Shown in pieces: positions 27,470-36,102 of a stretch of DNA of 64,000 nucleotides. The notes under the pieces were generated by a model. The model saw only the letters and a list, made by a program, of their open reading frames with translations. It was not told the origin of the DNA and made no database searches. The stretch comes from JANQMX01 sp965247175. Lineage in GTDB: Bacteria > Pseudomonadota > Alphaproteobacteria > Kiloniellales > DSM-21159. Both the position numbers and the translations under genes were made by a program. The first letter of the stretch is position 1, and each line of letters starts with the position of its first letter. The stretch spans positions 620,001 through 684,000 of the forward strand of contig OZ252006.1 in the NCBI GenBank assembly GCA_965247175.1, given 5' to 3'.

Positions 27470-28825
27470 CTAAAGGTTGGGCACGGGGGTCAACATAAAG
27501 GCCGGAACGTCGTCACCGAACGCCGTGACAGCCTGGCCCTCTGGCTCACGTGCCGGCGCACGGCTCTTGCGGTCGCCGCTCTGCTTTTCCTTGCCCCGGG
27601 CCGGCTTGCTTTCGGTTTCCTCGCCGCGCGATCTGGAGCTGCGGCGTTTGCTGCCGCGCGCCGGCCGTTCCCGCGCTTCTTCAGCCGGTGCTGGCGCCTC
27701 AGCCGAATCGCTGGGGAGTTCCTCGACCTCCCGCCCAATCAAGCGGACCACGGCTGGCCAGGTCTTGCGGTCTTCGCCGGTCACCAAGGTGACTGAGGTT
27801 CCGCTGCGCCCGGCCCGGCCGGTTCGGCCTATGCGGTGCACGTAGTCCTCTGCGTTGTGAGGCACATCGTAGTTGAAGACGTGACTGACGGCCGGAATGT
27901 CGAGGCCGCGCGCCGCCACGTCGGAGCAGACGAGGATGCGGACATCGCCTTTCTTGAACTTGTCCAAGGTTGCCATGCGGCTGGGTTGCGGCATGTCGCC
28001 ATGGAGGGCTTCCGCATCGAAGCCGTGACGGACGAGCGAGCGATGCACCACGCCGACGTCGCGCTTGCGGTTCGAGAAGACGATGGCGCTCGTCACGTCC
28101 TCGGCGGAGAGCAGGCGGCGCAGCGCCGCGCGCTTCGTCTTGGGCTCGCTGCCGCAGCGCTGGAAGTACTGAGACACGGTGGCGGCCGTCGATGCCGGCG
28201 GCGCAACGGAAATCTCTTTGGGATTGAGCAGGAACTTGTCGGCCAAGCGACGAATCTCCGGCGCCATGGTCGCCGAAAAGAAGAGCGTCTGGCGAATGCG
28301 GGGCAGGAGCGAGACGATGCGCTCGACATCGGGAATGAAGCCCATGTCCAGCATGCGGTCCGCTTCATCGATTACCAGCAGCTTGGTGTCCGCCAGCAGG
28401 ATCTTCCCGCGCTGAAAGAGGTCGAGCAAACGCCCCGGCGTTGCGATCAGCACGTCGACGCCCTTGTCGAGGGCGGCTTCCTGGTCCTTGAAGGACTCGC
28501 CTCCAATAAGGAGCGCCATGGAAAGCCGATTGTACTTGCCGTACTTCTCGAAGCTGTCGGCGACCTGGGCGGCAAGCTCGCGCGTCGGCTCGAGGATGAG
28601 CGAGCGTGGCATGCGCATCTTGGCCCGTCCACTGGCCAGGATGTCGATCATCGGCAGGGTGAAGCCTGCCGTCTTGCCGGTCCCCGTCTGGGCAACGCCA
28701 AGCACATCCCGACCCATCAGGACGGTCGGAATGGCTTTCTGCTGAATAGGGGTGGGCTCTTTGTAGCCCGCTTCGGCGACCGCGCGGAGCACCTCCGCAC
28801 CTAGGCCGAGTTCTTCGAAGTGCAT
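27470..28825 (-). CDS. DEAD-box RNA helicase (RhlE-like)
   Basis: A 451-residue ATP-dependent RNA helicase. The motifs are all present: the Q-motif GYKEPTPIQQKAIP, Walker A AQTGTGKT, DEAD in VIDEADRMLDMG, SAT in FFSATMAPEI, and HRIGRTGRAGRSG. After residue ~375 comes a basic, low-complexity Arg/Ser/Lys-rich tail as in RhlE/CsdA-type helicases, which helps bind RNA in ribosome assembly and mRNA decay. It is divergent from the hydrolase at 28966. Confidence 0.94.
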   Translation of the reverse strand: MHFEELGLGAEVLRAVAEAGYKEPTPIQQKAIPTVLMGRDVLGVAQTGTGKTAGFTLPMIDILASGRAKMRMPRSLILEPTRELAAQVADSFEKYGKYNRLSMALLIGGESFKDQEAALDKGVDVLIATPGRLLDLFQRGKILLADTKLLVIDEADRMLDMGFIPDVERIVSLLPRIRQTLFFSATMAPEIRRLADKFLLNPKEISVAPPASTAATVSQYFQRCGSEPKTKRAALRRLLSAEDVTSAIVFSNRKRDVGVVHRSLVRHGFDAEALHGDMPQPSRMATLDKFKKGDVRILVCSDVAARGLDIPAVSHVFNYDVPHNAEDYVHRIGRTGRAGRSGTSVTLVTGEDRKTWPAVVRLIGREVEELPSDSAEAPAPAEEARERPARGSKRRSSRSRGEETESKPARGKEKQSGDRKSRAPAREPEGQAVTAFGDDVPAFMLTPVPNL

Positions 28826-28965
28826 GCAGTCTTTTCTTGCTGGTCGGCGTCGATCGTCACAGGCGATCTGTTCTACGCACCTGTGAGATATGGCTTGACG
28901 CCGCTGCTGTCAATCTTACGCAAGGTGGCAAACGACGTGCTTCGGGCCGCGAGGAGGCCAAGATC

Positions 28966-29673
28966 ATGGTTAACCGAAAACCGGCGCTTGCCCTGCTGCC
29001 TGGATTGTTGACGGACGACGCGCTTTGGCAGCACCAGATAGCGCCGCTTTCGGAGGCGACAGACCCTTGGGTTGCCGACTTCACCAGCCAGGACAGCACG
29101 GCGGCGATGGCGGCAAGCGTGCTGGAAGCCATGCCTGAGCGATTTGTGCTCTGCGGACTGTCCATGGGGGGCTACGTCGCCTTCGAGATCATGCGGCAGG
29201 CGCCGGAGCGAGTGGAGCGCCTGGCCCTATTGGATACTCAGGCGCGACAGGATCCGCCGGAGATCCGGCAGCGCCGCTCGGACATGATGCAGCTTGCCGA
29301 GAAGGGCGAGTTCAAAGGCGTCACTCAGCGCCTGCTTCCGCAGCTCGTTCATCCCGCGCGGGTCGACGAGCCTGAGGTGGGCGGCGTGGTCATGGACATG
29401 GCGGAACGGATCGGCAAGGAAGCCTTCCTGCGCCAGCAAAAGGCGATTCTGGGGCGCGCCGACAGCTTGCCGACCCTGGCCGCGATCGCCTGTCCGACAT
29501 TGGTTCTTTGCGGCCAAGACGATCTCCTGACCCCTCCGGACCGGCATCTGGAAATGGCCGCGGGCATCGCCAACGCCAGGCTGGTCAAGCTGCCGGACTG
29601 CGGACACCTGCCGCCGCTGGAGCGGCCGCGGGAAACCACGGCGGCCCTGCTCCAGTGGCTGCAACAGAACTAA
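28966..29673 (+). CDS. Alpha/beta hydrolase
   Basis: A 235-residue serine hydrolase. The nucleophile elbow is CGLSMGGYVAF, the acid is in CGQDDLLTPP, and the His in DCGHLPPLERP completes the triad. There is no signal peptide. The start at 28966 (ATG after GAGGAGG) is preferred over upstream in-frame codons. It resembles esterase/3-oxoadipate enol-lactonase-like enzymes but the substrate is open. Confidence 0.87.
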   Translation: MVNRKPALALLPGLLTDDALWQHQIAPLSEATDPWVADFTSQDSTAAMAASVLEAMPERFVLCGLSMGGYVAFEIMRQAPERVERLALLDTQARQDPPEIRQRRSDMMQLAEKGEFKGVTQRLLPQLVHPARVDEPEVGGVVMDMAERIGKEAFLRQQKAILGRADSLPTLAAIACPTLVLCGQDDLLTPPDRHLEMAAGIANARLVKLPDCGHLPPLERPRETTAALLQWLQQN

Positions 29674-29686
29674 AGACTAACTCGAT

Positions 29687-30256
29687 CTACTGGTCGAACT
29701 CGCCGCCGCGGTCTGCGTCGATCAGGATACCCGGCGGCGGGAACAACGTCAGGCTGGCCTGCTGAACCAGGCTGCGGAAGGACGCAGACTGCAGGTCGCC
29801 GGCAACCCGGCCGCGCACAGAGTTGATACGCTTGCCCTTGCGGCAGTAGGCGGCAAGAAACTCGGTGGAGCCCACTTCCGGCGGATTCTGCTTGAAGCTC
29901 TCATCCTCGCAGAGCGTTTCGGGCGCTGCCCCCGGCTGCGGCGAGAAAAGGAAGCGCACCTCGAAGTCGCGATAGTTCCCGTCTTCGCCGAGCTCGGACG
30001 CGAAGGTGACCCGCGGGCCGAAGTGCGATTCCCTGATGATGTCGGCCAGGTTGTCGGCCAGCGCCATGCGGTCGGCGCCATAGGTCTCCCCAACCACGCT
30101 GACTCGAATGCCTGGTCCTGTCACGGCGCCGTCCAGGCTGTTGGCATCGTAGTTGTCTTTAACGTTGGCGTTCCAGGTGACCGGCGTGCCGGTCTGCGCA
30201 CAGCCTGCCAGAAAGGCAAGGCCAGCCGCGGCTATCGCAATATGTTTCAAAGACAT
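29687..30256 (-). CDS. Putative lipoprotein of unknown function
   Basis: A 189-residue protein with a lipoprotein signal (AGLAFLAGCAQ, Cys at 19). The mature part has GPGIRVSVVGETYGADRMALADNLAD, DFEVRFLFSPQPG, and a LTLFPPPG end. I do not recognise a family. Three more cysteines lie in the mature part. It is convergent with the hydrolase, 13 bases apart. Confidence 0.7.
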   Translation of the reverse strand: MSLKHIAIAAAGLAFLAGCAQTGTPVTWNANVKDNYDANSLDGAVTGPGIRVSVVGETYGADRMALADNLADIIRESHFGPRVTFASELGEDGNYRDFEVRFLFSPQPGAAPETLCEDESFKQNPPEVGSTEFLAAYCRKGKRINSVRGRVAGDLQSASFRSLVQQASLTLFPPPGILIDADRGGEFDQ

Positions 30257-30385
30257 CTGTCCTTCATCCTCGGTCTGTCGAGCCGCTTCCTTGTAAGCGG
30301 TACGAGTCTTATTCGTTACAGACCTAAGCAGCGGATGCGGCGTCTTTCTGTCAAGAAGGTCACGTCTGCGTGAGTTTTCCGCCCG

Positions 30386-32407
30386 TTAGACGTCGAGGTT
30401 CTCGTCCGTGACGAAGCGCGCATTCTCCTGAATGAAGACGAAGCGGCTCTCCGCCTTGCGCCCCATCAGCCGCTCGACCAAGTCGGTCGCTTCGCGCGTT
30501 CCGGCGGCCTGGTCGCCGGCCAGTGTGTCGCCGGGCTCGTCGGCCAAACTGACCCGGAGCAGGGTGCGCTTGTTCGGGTCCATCGTGGTTTCCTTGAGCT
30601 GCATCGGAGGCATTTCGCCCAAGCCTTTGAAACGGCTGATATCGACCTTTTTCTTGCGGTCGAATTCGCCCTGCAGCAGCTCGTCCTTGTGGGCGTCGTC
30701 CCGAGCGTAGAGCGTCGTGCCGCCCTGCGAGAGGCGATAGAGCGGCGGCTGCGCAAGATAGAGCCGGCCGCTTTCGATCAGCCCCGGCATCTCGCGGTAG
30801 AAGAAGGTCATCAGCAGCGCGGCGATATGAGCGCCGTCGACGTCGGCATCGGTCATCACGATGATGCGCTCGTAGCGCAGGTTGTCGAGGCTGTAGCCTT
30901 TCTGCCGCGCCAGACCGCAGCCGAGCGCCAGGACGATGTCGTTGATCTCCTGGTTGGCCTTAAGCTTCTCGAAGGAGGCGCTGGCCACGTTCAGGATCTT
31001 GCCGCGCAGGGTGAGGATGGCCTGGGTTTCGCGGTTCCGCGCCTGCTTGGCGGAGCCGCCGGCGGAGTCACCCTCCACCAGGAAGATCTCAGTGCCGTCG
31101 CGCTGGCTGCGTGAGCAGTCGGAGAGCTTGCCGGGGAGGCGGAGCTTTCGGGTCGCCGACTTGCGGCTGAGTTCCTTTTCCTTCCGCCGGCGGGTGCGCT
31201 CTTCGGCGCGCTCAATGATGCGCTCCAAGAGGACGCGGGAGCGGTCGGGCTGCGCGCTCAGCCAGTGATCGAAGTGGTCCTTCAGGATGCCGTCGACTAG
31301 ACGGGTCGCAGCCGGTGAGGCCAGGCGCTCCTTGGTCTGCCCCTGGAACTGGGGCTCCTTGATGAAGACCGAGAGCATGGCGCAGGCGCCGCCCAGAAGG
31401 TCATCGGCGGTGATCTGGCTGCTTTTGCGCTGCCCGGTCATCTCACCATAGGCCTTGAGACTGCGTACCAGGGCAGTGCGTAGGCCCTGTTCGTGGCTGC
31501 CGCCCTCCGGGGTTGGCACCGTGTTGCAGTAGGACTGGGAGAAGCCTTCCTCATCGAGGGGCCAGGAGATGGCCCATTCGACGCTGCCGGCATCCTCGGC
31601 GAAGTTGGCTCGGCCGGAGAAGGTTTCGGGCATCAGTGTCTTGCGCTTGCCGAGCGTGGCGGAAAGGAAGTCGCTGAGGCCGCCGGGGAAGTGCAGGCTG
31701 TCGCTGAGCGGCGGCTCGCCCTCTTTGGTGACCAGGGCAGGGGCGCACTGCCAGCGGATCTCGACGCCGCGGAAGAGATAGGCCTTGGAGCGGGCCATGC
31801 GATAGAGCCGCCAAGCATCGAACTGCAGTGGGCCGAAGATCTCCGGGTCGGGCCGGAAGCTCACGGTGGTGCCGCGGCGGTTCGGAACGGCGCCGATCTT
31901 CTCCAGAGGGCCAAGCGGTGTCCCGCGCGAAAAGGCCTGGCGCCAGAGAGTCCTCTCCCGCGCCACCTCTACCACCAGCTCCTCGGCCAGGGCGTTGACC
32001 ACCGAGACGCCGACCCCATGCAGGCCGCCCGAGGTTTGGTAGGCCTTATCGGAGAACTTGGCACCGGAGTGCAGGGTCGTAAGGATGACCTCGAGCGCCG
32101 ACTTCTTCTTGAACTTGGGATGCGGGTCGGTGGGAATGCCGCGGCCGTTGTCGCGAACGGTGATGCGGTTGCCTTCTTCCAGCTCGATCTCGATACGGCT
32201 GGCGTGGCCGGCGACGGCCTCGTCCATGGCATTGTCGAGCACTTCCGCCACCAGGTGATGCAGCGCGCGGGCATCGGTGCCGCCGATGTACATTCCAGGA
32301 CGGCGACGCACAGGCTCCAGGCCCTCAAGGACCTCGATGTCCTTGGCGGAGTAGTCTTCCGAGGAGGGCGGGGAGGGCTGTGGAACGCGCTGGAAGAGAT
32401 CGGCCAT
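30386..32407 (-). CDS. parE: DNA topoisomerase IV subunit B
   Basis: ParE is the ATPase subunit of topoisomerase IV, which separates sister chromosomes. The 673-residue protein has the GHKL motifs EVLDNAMDEAV, RDNGRGIPTD and GGLHGVGVSVVNAL, the TOPRIM motifs VEGDSAGGSA and TDADVDGAHI, and a C-terminal KGLGEMPP segment. Length is like ParE rather than the longer GyrB. The start at 32407 matches the usual N-terminus MADLFQ. No ribosome site precedes it, and the putative promoter ends only 7 bases upstream. Confidence 0.95.
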   Translation of the reverse strand: MADLFQRVPQPSPPSSEDYSAKDIEVLEGLEPVRRRPGMYIGGTDARALHHLVAEVLDNAMDEAVAGHASRIEIELEEGNRITVRDNGRGIPTDPHPKFKKKSALEVILTTLHSGAKFSDKAYQTSGGLHGVGVSVVNALAEELVVEVARERTLWRQAFSRGTPLGPLEKIGAVPNRRGTTVSFRPDPEIFGPLQFDAWRLYRMARSKAYLFRGVEIRWQCAPALVTKEGEPPLSDSLHFPGGLSDFLSATLGKRKTLMPETFSGRANFAEDAGSVEWAISWPLDEEGFSQSYCNTVPTPEGGSHEQGLRTALVRSLKAYGEMTGQRKSSQITADDLLGGACAMLSVFIKEPQFQGQTKERLASPAATRLVDGILKDHFDHWLSAQPDRSRVLLERIIERAEERTRRRKEKELSRKSATRKLRLPGKLSDCSRSQRDGTEIFLVEGDSAGGSAKQARNRETQAILTLRGKILNVASASFEKLKANQEINDIVLALGCGLARQKGYSLDNLRYERIIVMTDADVDGAHIAALLMTFFYREMPGLIESGRLYLAQPPLYRLSQGGTTLYARDDAHKDELLQGEFDRKKKVDISRFKGLGEMPPMQLKETTMDPNKRTLLRVSLADEPGDTLAGDQAAGTREATDLVERLMGRKAESRFVFIQENARFVTDENLDV

Positions 32408-32414
32408 GGCCGGC

Positions 32415-32442
32415 ATTATAGGAGCCGCTGTGGGCCGTTCAA
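32415..32442 (-). promoter_or_regulatory. Putative promoter of parE giving a leaderless mRNA
   Basis: On the minus strand TTGAAC (32442-32437) and a perfect TATAAT (32420-32415) are 16 bases apart. TATAAT ends 7 bases before the ATG at 32407, so transcription would begin at or next to the start codon. Confidence 0.5.
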
Positions 32443-32495
32443 GCAGATGCTGTGGGCGTAACCGCAGGAAACCACGACATCTTGAGGGCCTATCA

Positions 32496-32903
32496 TTGAC
32501 AGAGAGGGAAGAGCCGCCGCAGGGCATGCCGGCGCTGCGGACCCTGGCCATGCCGGCGGACAGCAACCCCAACGGCGACATTTTCGGTGGCTGGGTGATG
32601 GCCCAGATGGACTTGGCGGGGGCCGTTCCGGCGTCGCGCGAGGCCCGTGGGCGGATCGCCACAGTCGCGGTCGAGGCGATGCGGTTCCACAAGCCGGTCT
32701 ACGTCGGCGATATCTTCAGCTGCTATGCAGAGGTTCGCCGTGTCGGCACCACCTCCATCACCGTATCGGTCGAAGCATGGGCCGAGCGCCGGCCGCTCGG
32801 CGAATGCGTCAAGGTGACGGAGGGGACCTACGTCTACGTCGCCATTGACGAAACCGGGCGTCCGCGGCCGGTCGGTAGCATCTCAAAAGAAGACCACGTC
32901 TAG
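32496..32903 (+). CDS. Acyl-CoA thioesterase (YciA type)
   Basis: A 135-residue hotdog-fold thioesterase with LRTLAMPADSNPNGDIFGGWVMAQMDLAG, the family signature, and AVEAMRFHKPVYVGD then VKVTEGTYVYVAID. YciA enzymes hydrolyse a range of acyl-CoAs. Start TTG at 32496 is preferred: GAGGG precedes it and the N-terminus then matches the family. It is divergent from parE and convergent with the Wzz-type gene, whose stop touches its own. Confidence 0.9.
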   Translation: MTEREEPPQGMPALRTLAMPADSNPNGDIFGGWVMAQMDLAGAVPASREARGRIATVAVEAMRFHKPVYVGDIFSCYAEVRRVGTTSITVSVEAWAERRPLGECVKVTEGTYVYVAIDETGRPRPVGSISKEDHV

Positions 32904-34949
32904 TCAGGCGAGCTCGTCTAGCCCGGGATACTCCAGCGCGATCTCTTGCCTCGGCCGCGCGCCGCTCTGCGGCAGCAGACGGGCGTAGGCGGCCCGGCTG
33001 CTGGGCGGGATGCGGCCGACGACGTCCTGCAGCGCGCCCAGGTCCGCACCCTGCTCGGCAAGATAGGCGAGATAACTGTGGCGAAGCTGGGCCGAGTCCA
33101 CTGTCGCGGCGTCCGGCAGCTCGGCGTCGTCGGCAGCGCGGGCGATCAGGCCGTCCAGCTCCGTCAGGCTATAGCGCTCTTCGGTCTTGTGCCGCAGGAT
33201 CGTCTGGCCGCTTCGGCTGGTGCGGAAGTCCGCACGGGCGATGCTGCGCTTCACGCTGGGCGGCAGCGCGATGGTGCGGTGGCTTAGCCCGGAGATGTGC
33301 AGGGTGCCTTGTTGCAGGTCCAGGTCTTCCCCTTCGACGGCGAGCAGCTCGCTGCCGCTGACGCCGCTGAGCAGCAAGGCGATCAGCGCGCGGGTCTTGG
33401 GGGTGGCGGCCCGCAGCAGGCGGTGCACGGACTCGACCGGCAGCTCAGCGATCTCCGGTTCCGTGTCGGGCGCCGCTTCCTGACGCCCCAGGCGCGGCGG
33501 GGCCGGGGTCTCCTCCACCAGCTCGGCCTCCTCGTGGAAGACTCCTGGGCTGGTCATGGTTCCGATGGTGATCGGTCCCAAGGCCTGCACGCCGGTCTGC
33601 GGCGGCGGCCGCGTAAAGAAGTCGAAGGCAAGCACGACGATGAAGCCCAGCAACGCGGAGCCGCCGACGGCGATGGCGGCGTCGCGTGTGTAGTTCGGCC
33701 AGCTCGGCTCGGTCGGCTCATTGGCCCGCTCCAAGACTTCCACCTGGGTCACGGCACGGTCGCGGTCGACTTGGCGGCGTACCTGGTCCTCGGTGATGCC
33801 CCGGTAGGCGTTCTCCAGATCGCGAAGCTCCTCCGTCAGCGCCTCGTGCTCGGCGAAAAGCTCTGAGAACTCCGATATTTCCTGCTCGCTTTCGGAAAGC
33901 TGACGGGTCAGCTCTTCGGCTGTTTGGCGCGCACTGGCGAGTTCCCGGCGGGCTTCTTCGATGGAGCGCTCGGCGGCGACCCGGCGGCGCTCGGCAAGCT
34001 GAAGCTCGTAGGTTTCGAGCTCCTGGAAAGCCAGCTGGATATCGCGGTCGAGGGGAATGAAGGCATCGGTGAAGCGCCGGCGAAAGTCGGCGATCTGGCT
34101 GCGGCGTATCGCGACCTCGTCTTCCAGTTCGGCAATCCGGATCTTGTCCTCGCGGCCGGCGACGATCTCACCGCGGGCCACCGCCCGAGTCACCGTCTCG
34201 AGGTTGGCCGAGGCCTTGACCACCTCTTCGCGGGCTTCGTCGAGCGACAGGCTGAGGCCACGCAGGCGGGAAACCGCTCGGTTCTCCTCGCGTTCCATCG
34301 AAACGATGTCGTTGGTGTCCCGGAAGAGAGCGAGCTCCTCGCGCTTGCGCTCAACCCGGTCTTGCAGCTCGCTTCCCTGCCGAGCCAGCTCCCGATCGGT
34401 TTCGCTGTAGAGCGACTCCTGAAAGCTGGCTTGGACTTGGAGGTAAACATCGATCCAGGTGTTGAGCAGCAGCGGCAGCTCGGCCGGGTCAGCGCCACGG
34501 GCCCAAAGACGCACAATGTTGGTTTCTTCGAAGCGCTCGACCCAAAGCACCTCCTGCAGCCCTGAAACGTCCCAGTCTTCCCCTTCGATGACCGGAACCT
34601 CGCGGTTCAGCCGGCTGCTCAACAGCTCCATCAGAGAGTTGGTCATCAAGGCATGGCGTTCCATGCCGACGGCCTGCGGGTTGCTCGGCAGCGCGGCGGA
34701 GAGGGCTGCGCGATCGGCCGGCGGGGTGACTAGCAGGCTGGCCGTCGACTGATAGACGGCAGGCCGTTGATAGACGTAAGCCAAGCCAGCGGCGGCGCTG
34801 GCGAGAAAGACCGCCAGGAAGATCGCAAAGCGCTTGCCGTTGCGGGTGGTGCCGCTTTGCTTCGGCGCCTCCAGCTGATCGGCATAGCTCTGTCCTTGCT
34901 CGAGCTTCATGGTAACTGTCTCGTCCGGCACATCATCCCACAATGCCAC
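32904..34949 (-). CDS. Wzz/GumC-type chain-length protein fused to a degenerate tyrosine-recombinase-like domain
   Basis: A 681-residue inner-membrane protein. TM1 spans about 40-60. A Wzz-type segment follows (VYQSTASLLV), then a long charged coiled coil (about 180-405) and TM2 at about 424-445 with the RPPP that typically ends Wzz domains. Instead of a BY-kinase, the cytoplasmic tail has residues ~505-660 that resemble the catalytic domain of phage-type integrases: LLLSGVSGSELLAVEGEDLDL, RTIALPP, SAQLRHSYLAYLAEQGADLGALQDVVG and AAYARLL. The first Arg is replaced (S531), the His of HxxR is Ala (620), and the later His is Arg (646); only R623 and Y655 remain. It is probably not a recombinase. 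Start GTG 34949 or ATG 34910. Confidence 0.8.
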   Translation of the reverse strand: MALWDDVPDETVTMKLEQGQSYADQLEAPKQSGTTRNGKRFAIFLAVFLASAAAGLAYVYQRPAVYQSTASLLVTPPADRAALSAALPSNPQAVGMERHALMTNSLMELLSSRLNREVPVIEGEDWDVSGLQEVLWVERFEETNIVRLWARGADPAELPLLLNTWIDVYLQVQASFQESLYSETDRELARQGSELQDRVERKREELALFRDTNDIVSMEREENRAVSRLRGLSLSLDEAREEVVKASANLETVTRAVARGEIVAGREDKIRIAELEDEVAIRRSQIADFRRRFTDAFIPLDRDIQLAFQELETYELQLAERRRVAAERSIEEARRELASARQTAEELTRQLSESEQEISEFSELFAEHEALTEELRDLENAYRGITEDQVRRQVDRDRAVTQVEVLERANEPTEPSWPNYTRDAAIAVGGSALLGFIVVLAFDFFTRPPPQTGVQALGPITIGTMTSPGVFHEEAELVEETPAPPRLGRQEAAPDTEPEIAELPVESVHRLLRAATPKTRALIALLLSGVSGSELLAVEGEDLDLQQGTLHISGLSHRTIALPPSVKRSIARADFRTSRSGQTILRHKTEERYSLTELDGLIARAADDAELPDAATVDSAQLRHSYLAYLAEQGADLGALQDVVGRIPPSSRAAYARLLPQSGARPRQEIALEYPGLDELA

Positions 34950-34958
34950 AAGTGCATG

Positions 34959-34972
34959 TTAACACAGATTAA
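34959..34972. promoter_or_regulatory. Near-CtrA site (TTAA-N6-TTAA) upstream of the Wzz-type gene
   Basis: TTAA-CACAGA-TTAA has two half sites spaced by 6 rather than the canonical 7 bases, 10 bases upstream of the GTG. It may be a weak or non-functional CtrA box. Confidence 0.3.
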
Positions 34973-35050
34973 CCGGCATACAGAGGGGCATGACGACCGG
35001 CTTCGATACCCTAGCCCGCAAATGGGGCGAATGCGGGCACAACCTCCCGA

Positions 35051-35081
35051 TTAAGCTTAACTTAAAGCCTCCCACGCTAGC
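35051..35081 (+). promoter_or_regulatory. CtrA box and promoter of motA
   Basis: TTAA-GCTTAAC-TTAA (35051-35065) is a perfect TTAA-N7-TTAA. GCTAGC at 35076-35081 fits the alphaproteobacterial -10 (GCTANAWC type), placing the box over the -35, as in CtrA-activated promoters of Caulobacter. The ATG of motA is 64 bases further. Confidence 0.65.
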
Positions 35082-35144
35082 TTGCTGTGCTGCGCGATCC
35101 GAAGAGACGCGCCAGGTAGGCGTTTGACACGGTGGGGATTTCGC

Positions 35145-36020
35145 ATGGTCTCTCTTGTTGGTGTGGTGGTTGTCTTTGCCATGGTCTTTGGTGGCTATCT
35201 GGCCGCCGGCGGCAGCATGGAAGTGATCATCTACGCGTTGCCGTTCGAAATGATGATGATCGGCGGCGCCGCGATTGGCGCGCTTATCATCTCAAACAGT
35301 GTGCCTAACCTGAAGAAGACGTTCGCCGGCTTCGGCAAAGTGGTCAAGGGGCCGAAGTGGAAGCGGGACGATTATCGCGACCTGCTTTGCCTCATGTTCC
35401 TGCTGTCGAAAACGCTCAAGACCAAGGGCGTCGTCGGGCTGGAGCCGCATATCGAGAATGCGCACGAGAGCTCGATCTTCGGACAGTATCCCAAGATTCA
35501 GGGCGATCATCATGTCACGGACATGATCTGCGATACCCTGCGGATGGTGACCATGAACCTCGACGATCCTCATCAGGTCGAGGACTTTCTGGAAAAGCAG
35601 CTGGAAAAGCATCATCACGAAGCCGAGGCTCCGGCCGATGCGCTGCAAAACATGGCCGACGGCCTGCCGGCGCTCGGCATCGTCGCCGCCGTGCTGGGGG
35701 TCATCAAGACCATGTCGGCAATTGACCAGCCGGTGGAAATCCTCGGCCGCATGATCGGCGGCGCCTTGGTGGGAACCTTCCTCGGTGTCTTTCTGTCCTA
35801 CGGTCTGGTCGGCCCCATGGCGGCACGCCTGAAGCAGATCATTGCCGAGGAACACCAGTTCTATCTCATCATTCGCGACTGCATCACCGCCCACCTGCAT
35901 GGGCATGCGGCGCAGGTCGCCGTTGAGATCGGGCGCGGCAACGTGCCGAGCGGCTATCAGCCCAGCTTCATGGACATGGAAGAGGCGATCAACGCCATCC
36001 CGGTCGACGCGCAGGCCTAG
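35145..36020 (+). CDS. motA: Flagellar motor stator protein MotA
   Basis: MotA forms the stator ion channel with MotB. The 291-residue protein has four membrane segments: SLVGVVVVFAMVFGGYLAAGG, ALPFEMMMIGGAAIGALIISN, and the pair around LPALGIVAAVLGVIKTM and MIGGALVGTFLGVFLSYGLVGPMA, with charged cytoplasmic residues between them. ATG 35145 follows GGTGGGG. No motB is found next to it, which is unusual; downstream is an unrelated secreted protein. Confidence 0.95.
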   Translation: MVSLVGVVVVFAMVFGGYLAAGGSMEVIIYALPFEMMMIGGAAIGALIISNSVPNLKKTFAGFGKVVKGPKWKRDDYRDLLCLMFLLSKTLKTKGVVGLEPHIENAHESSIFGQYPKIQGDHHVTDMICDTLRMVTMNLDDPHQVEDFLEKQLEKHHHEAEAPADALQNMADGLPALGIVAAVLGVIKTMSAIDQPVEILGRMIGGALVGTFLGVFLSYGLVGPMAARLKQIIAEEHQFYLIIRDCITAHLHGHAAQVAVEIGRGNVPSGYQPSFMDMEEAINAIPVDAQA

Positions 36021-36102
36021 ATCTAGAGCCCGCTGCCGTAGTTTCGCCCTATCGCCGGCCCAGGTAGAGTCCCGTGGCAGGCGGGCGCGGAGACGGCCAA
36101 TC

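Noticed and set aside
34959..34972. Full CtrA box at the Wzz-type gene
   Set aside because: The half-sites are 6, not 7, bases apart; reported only as a near site.
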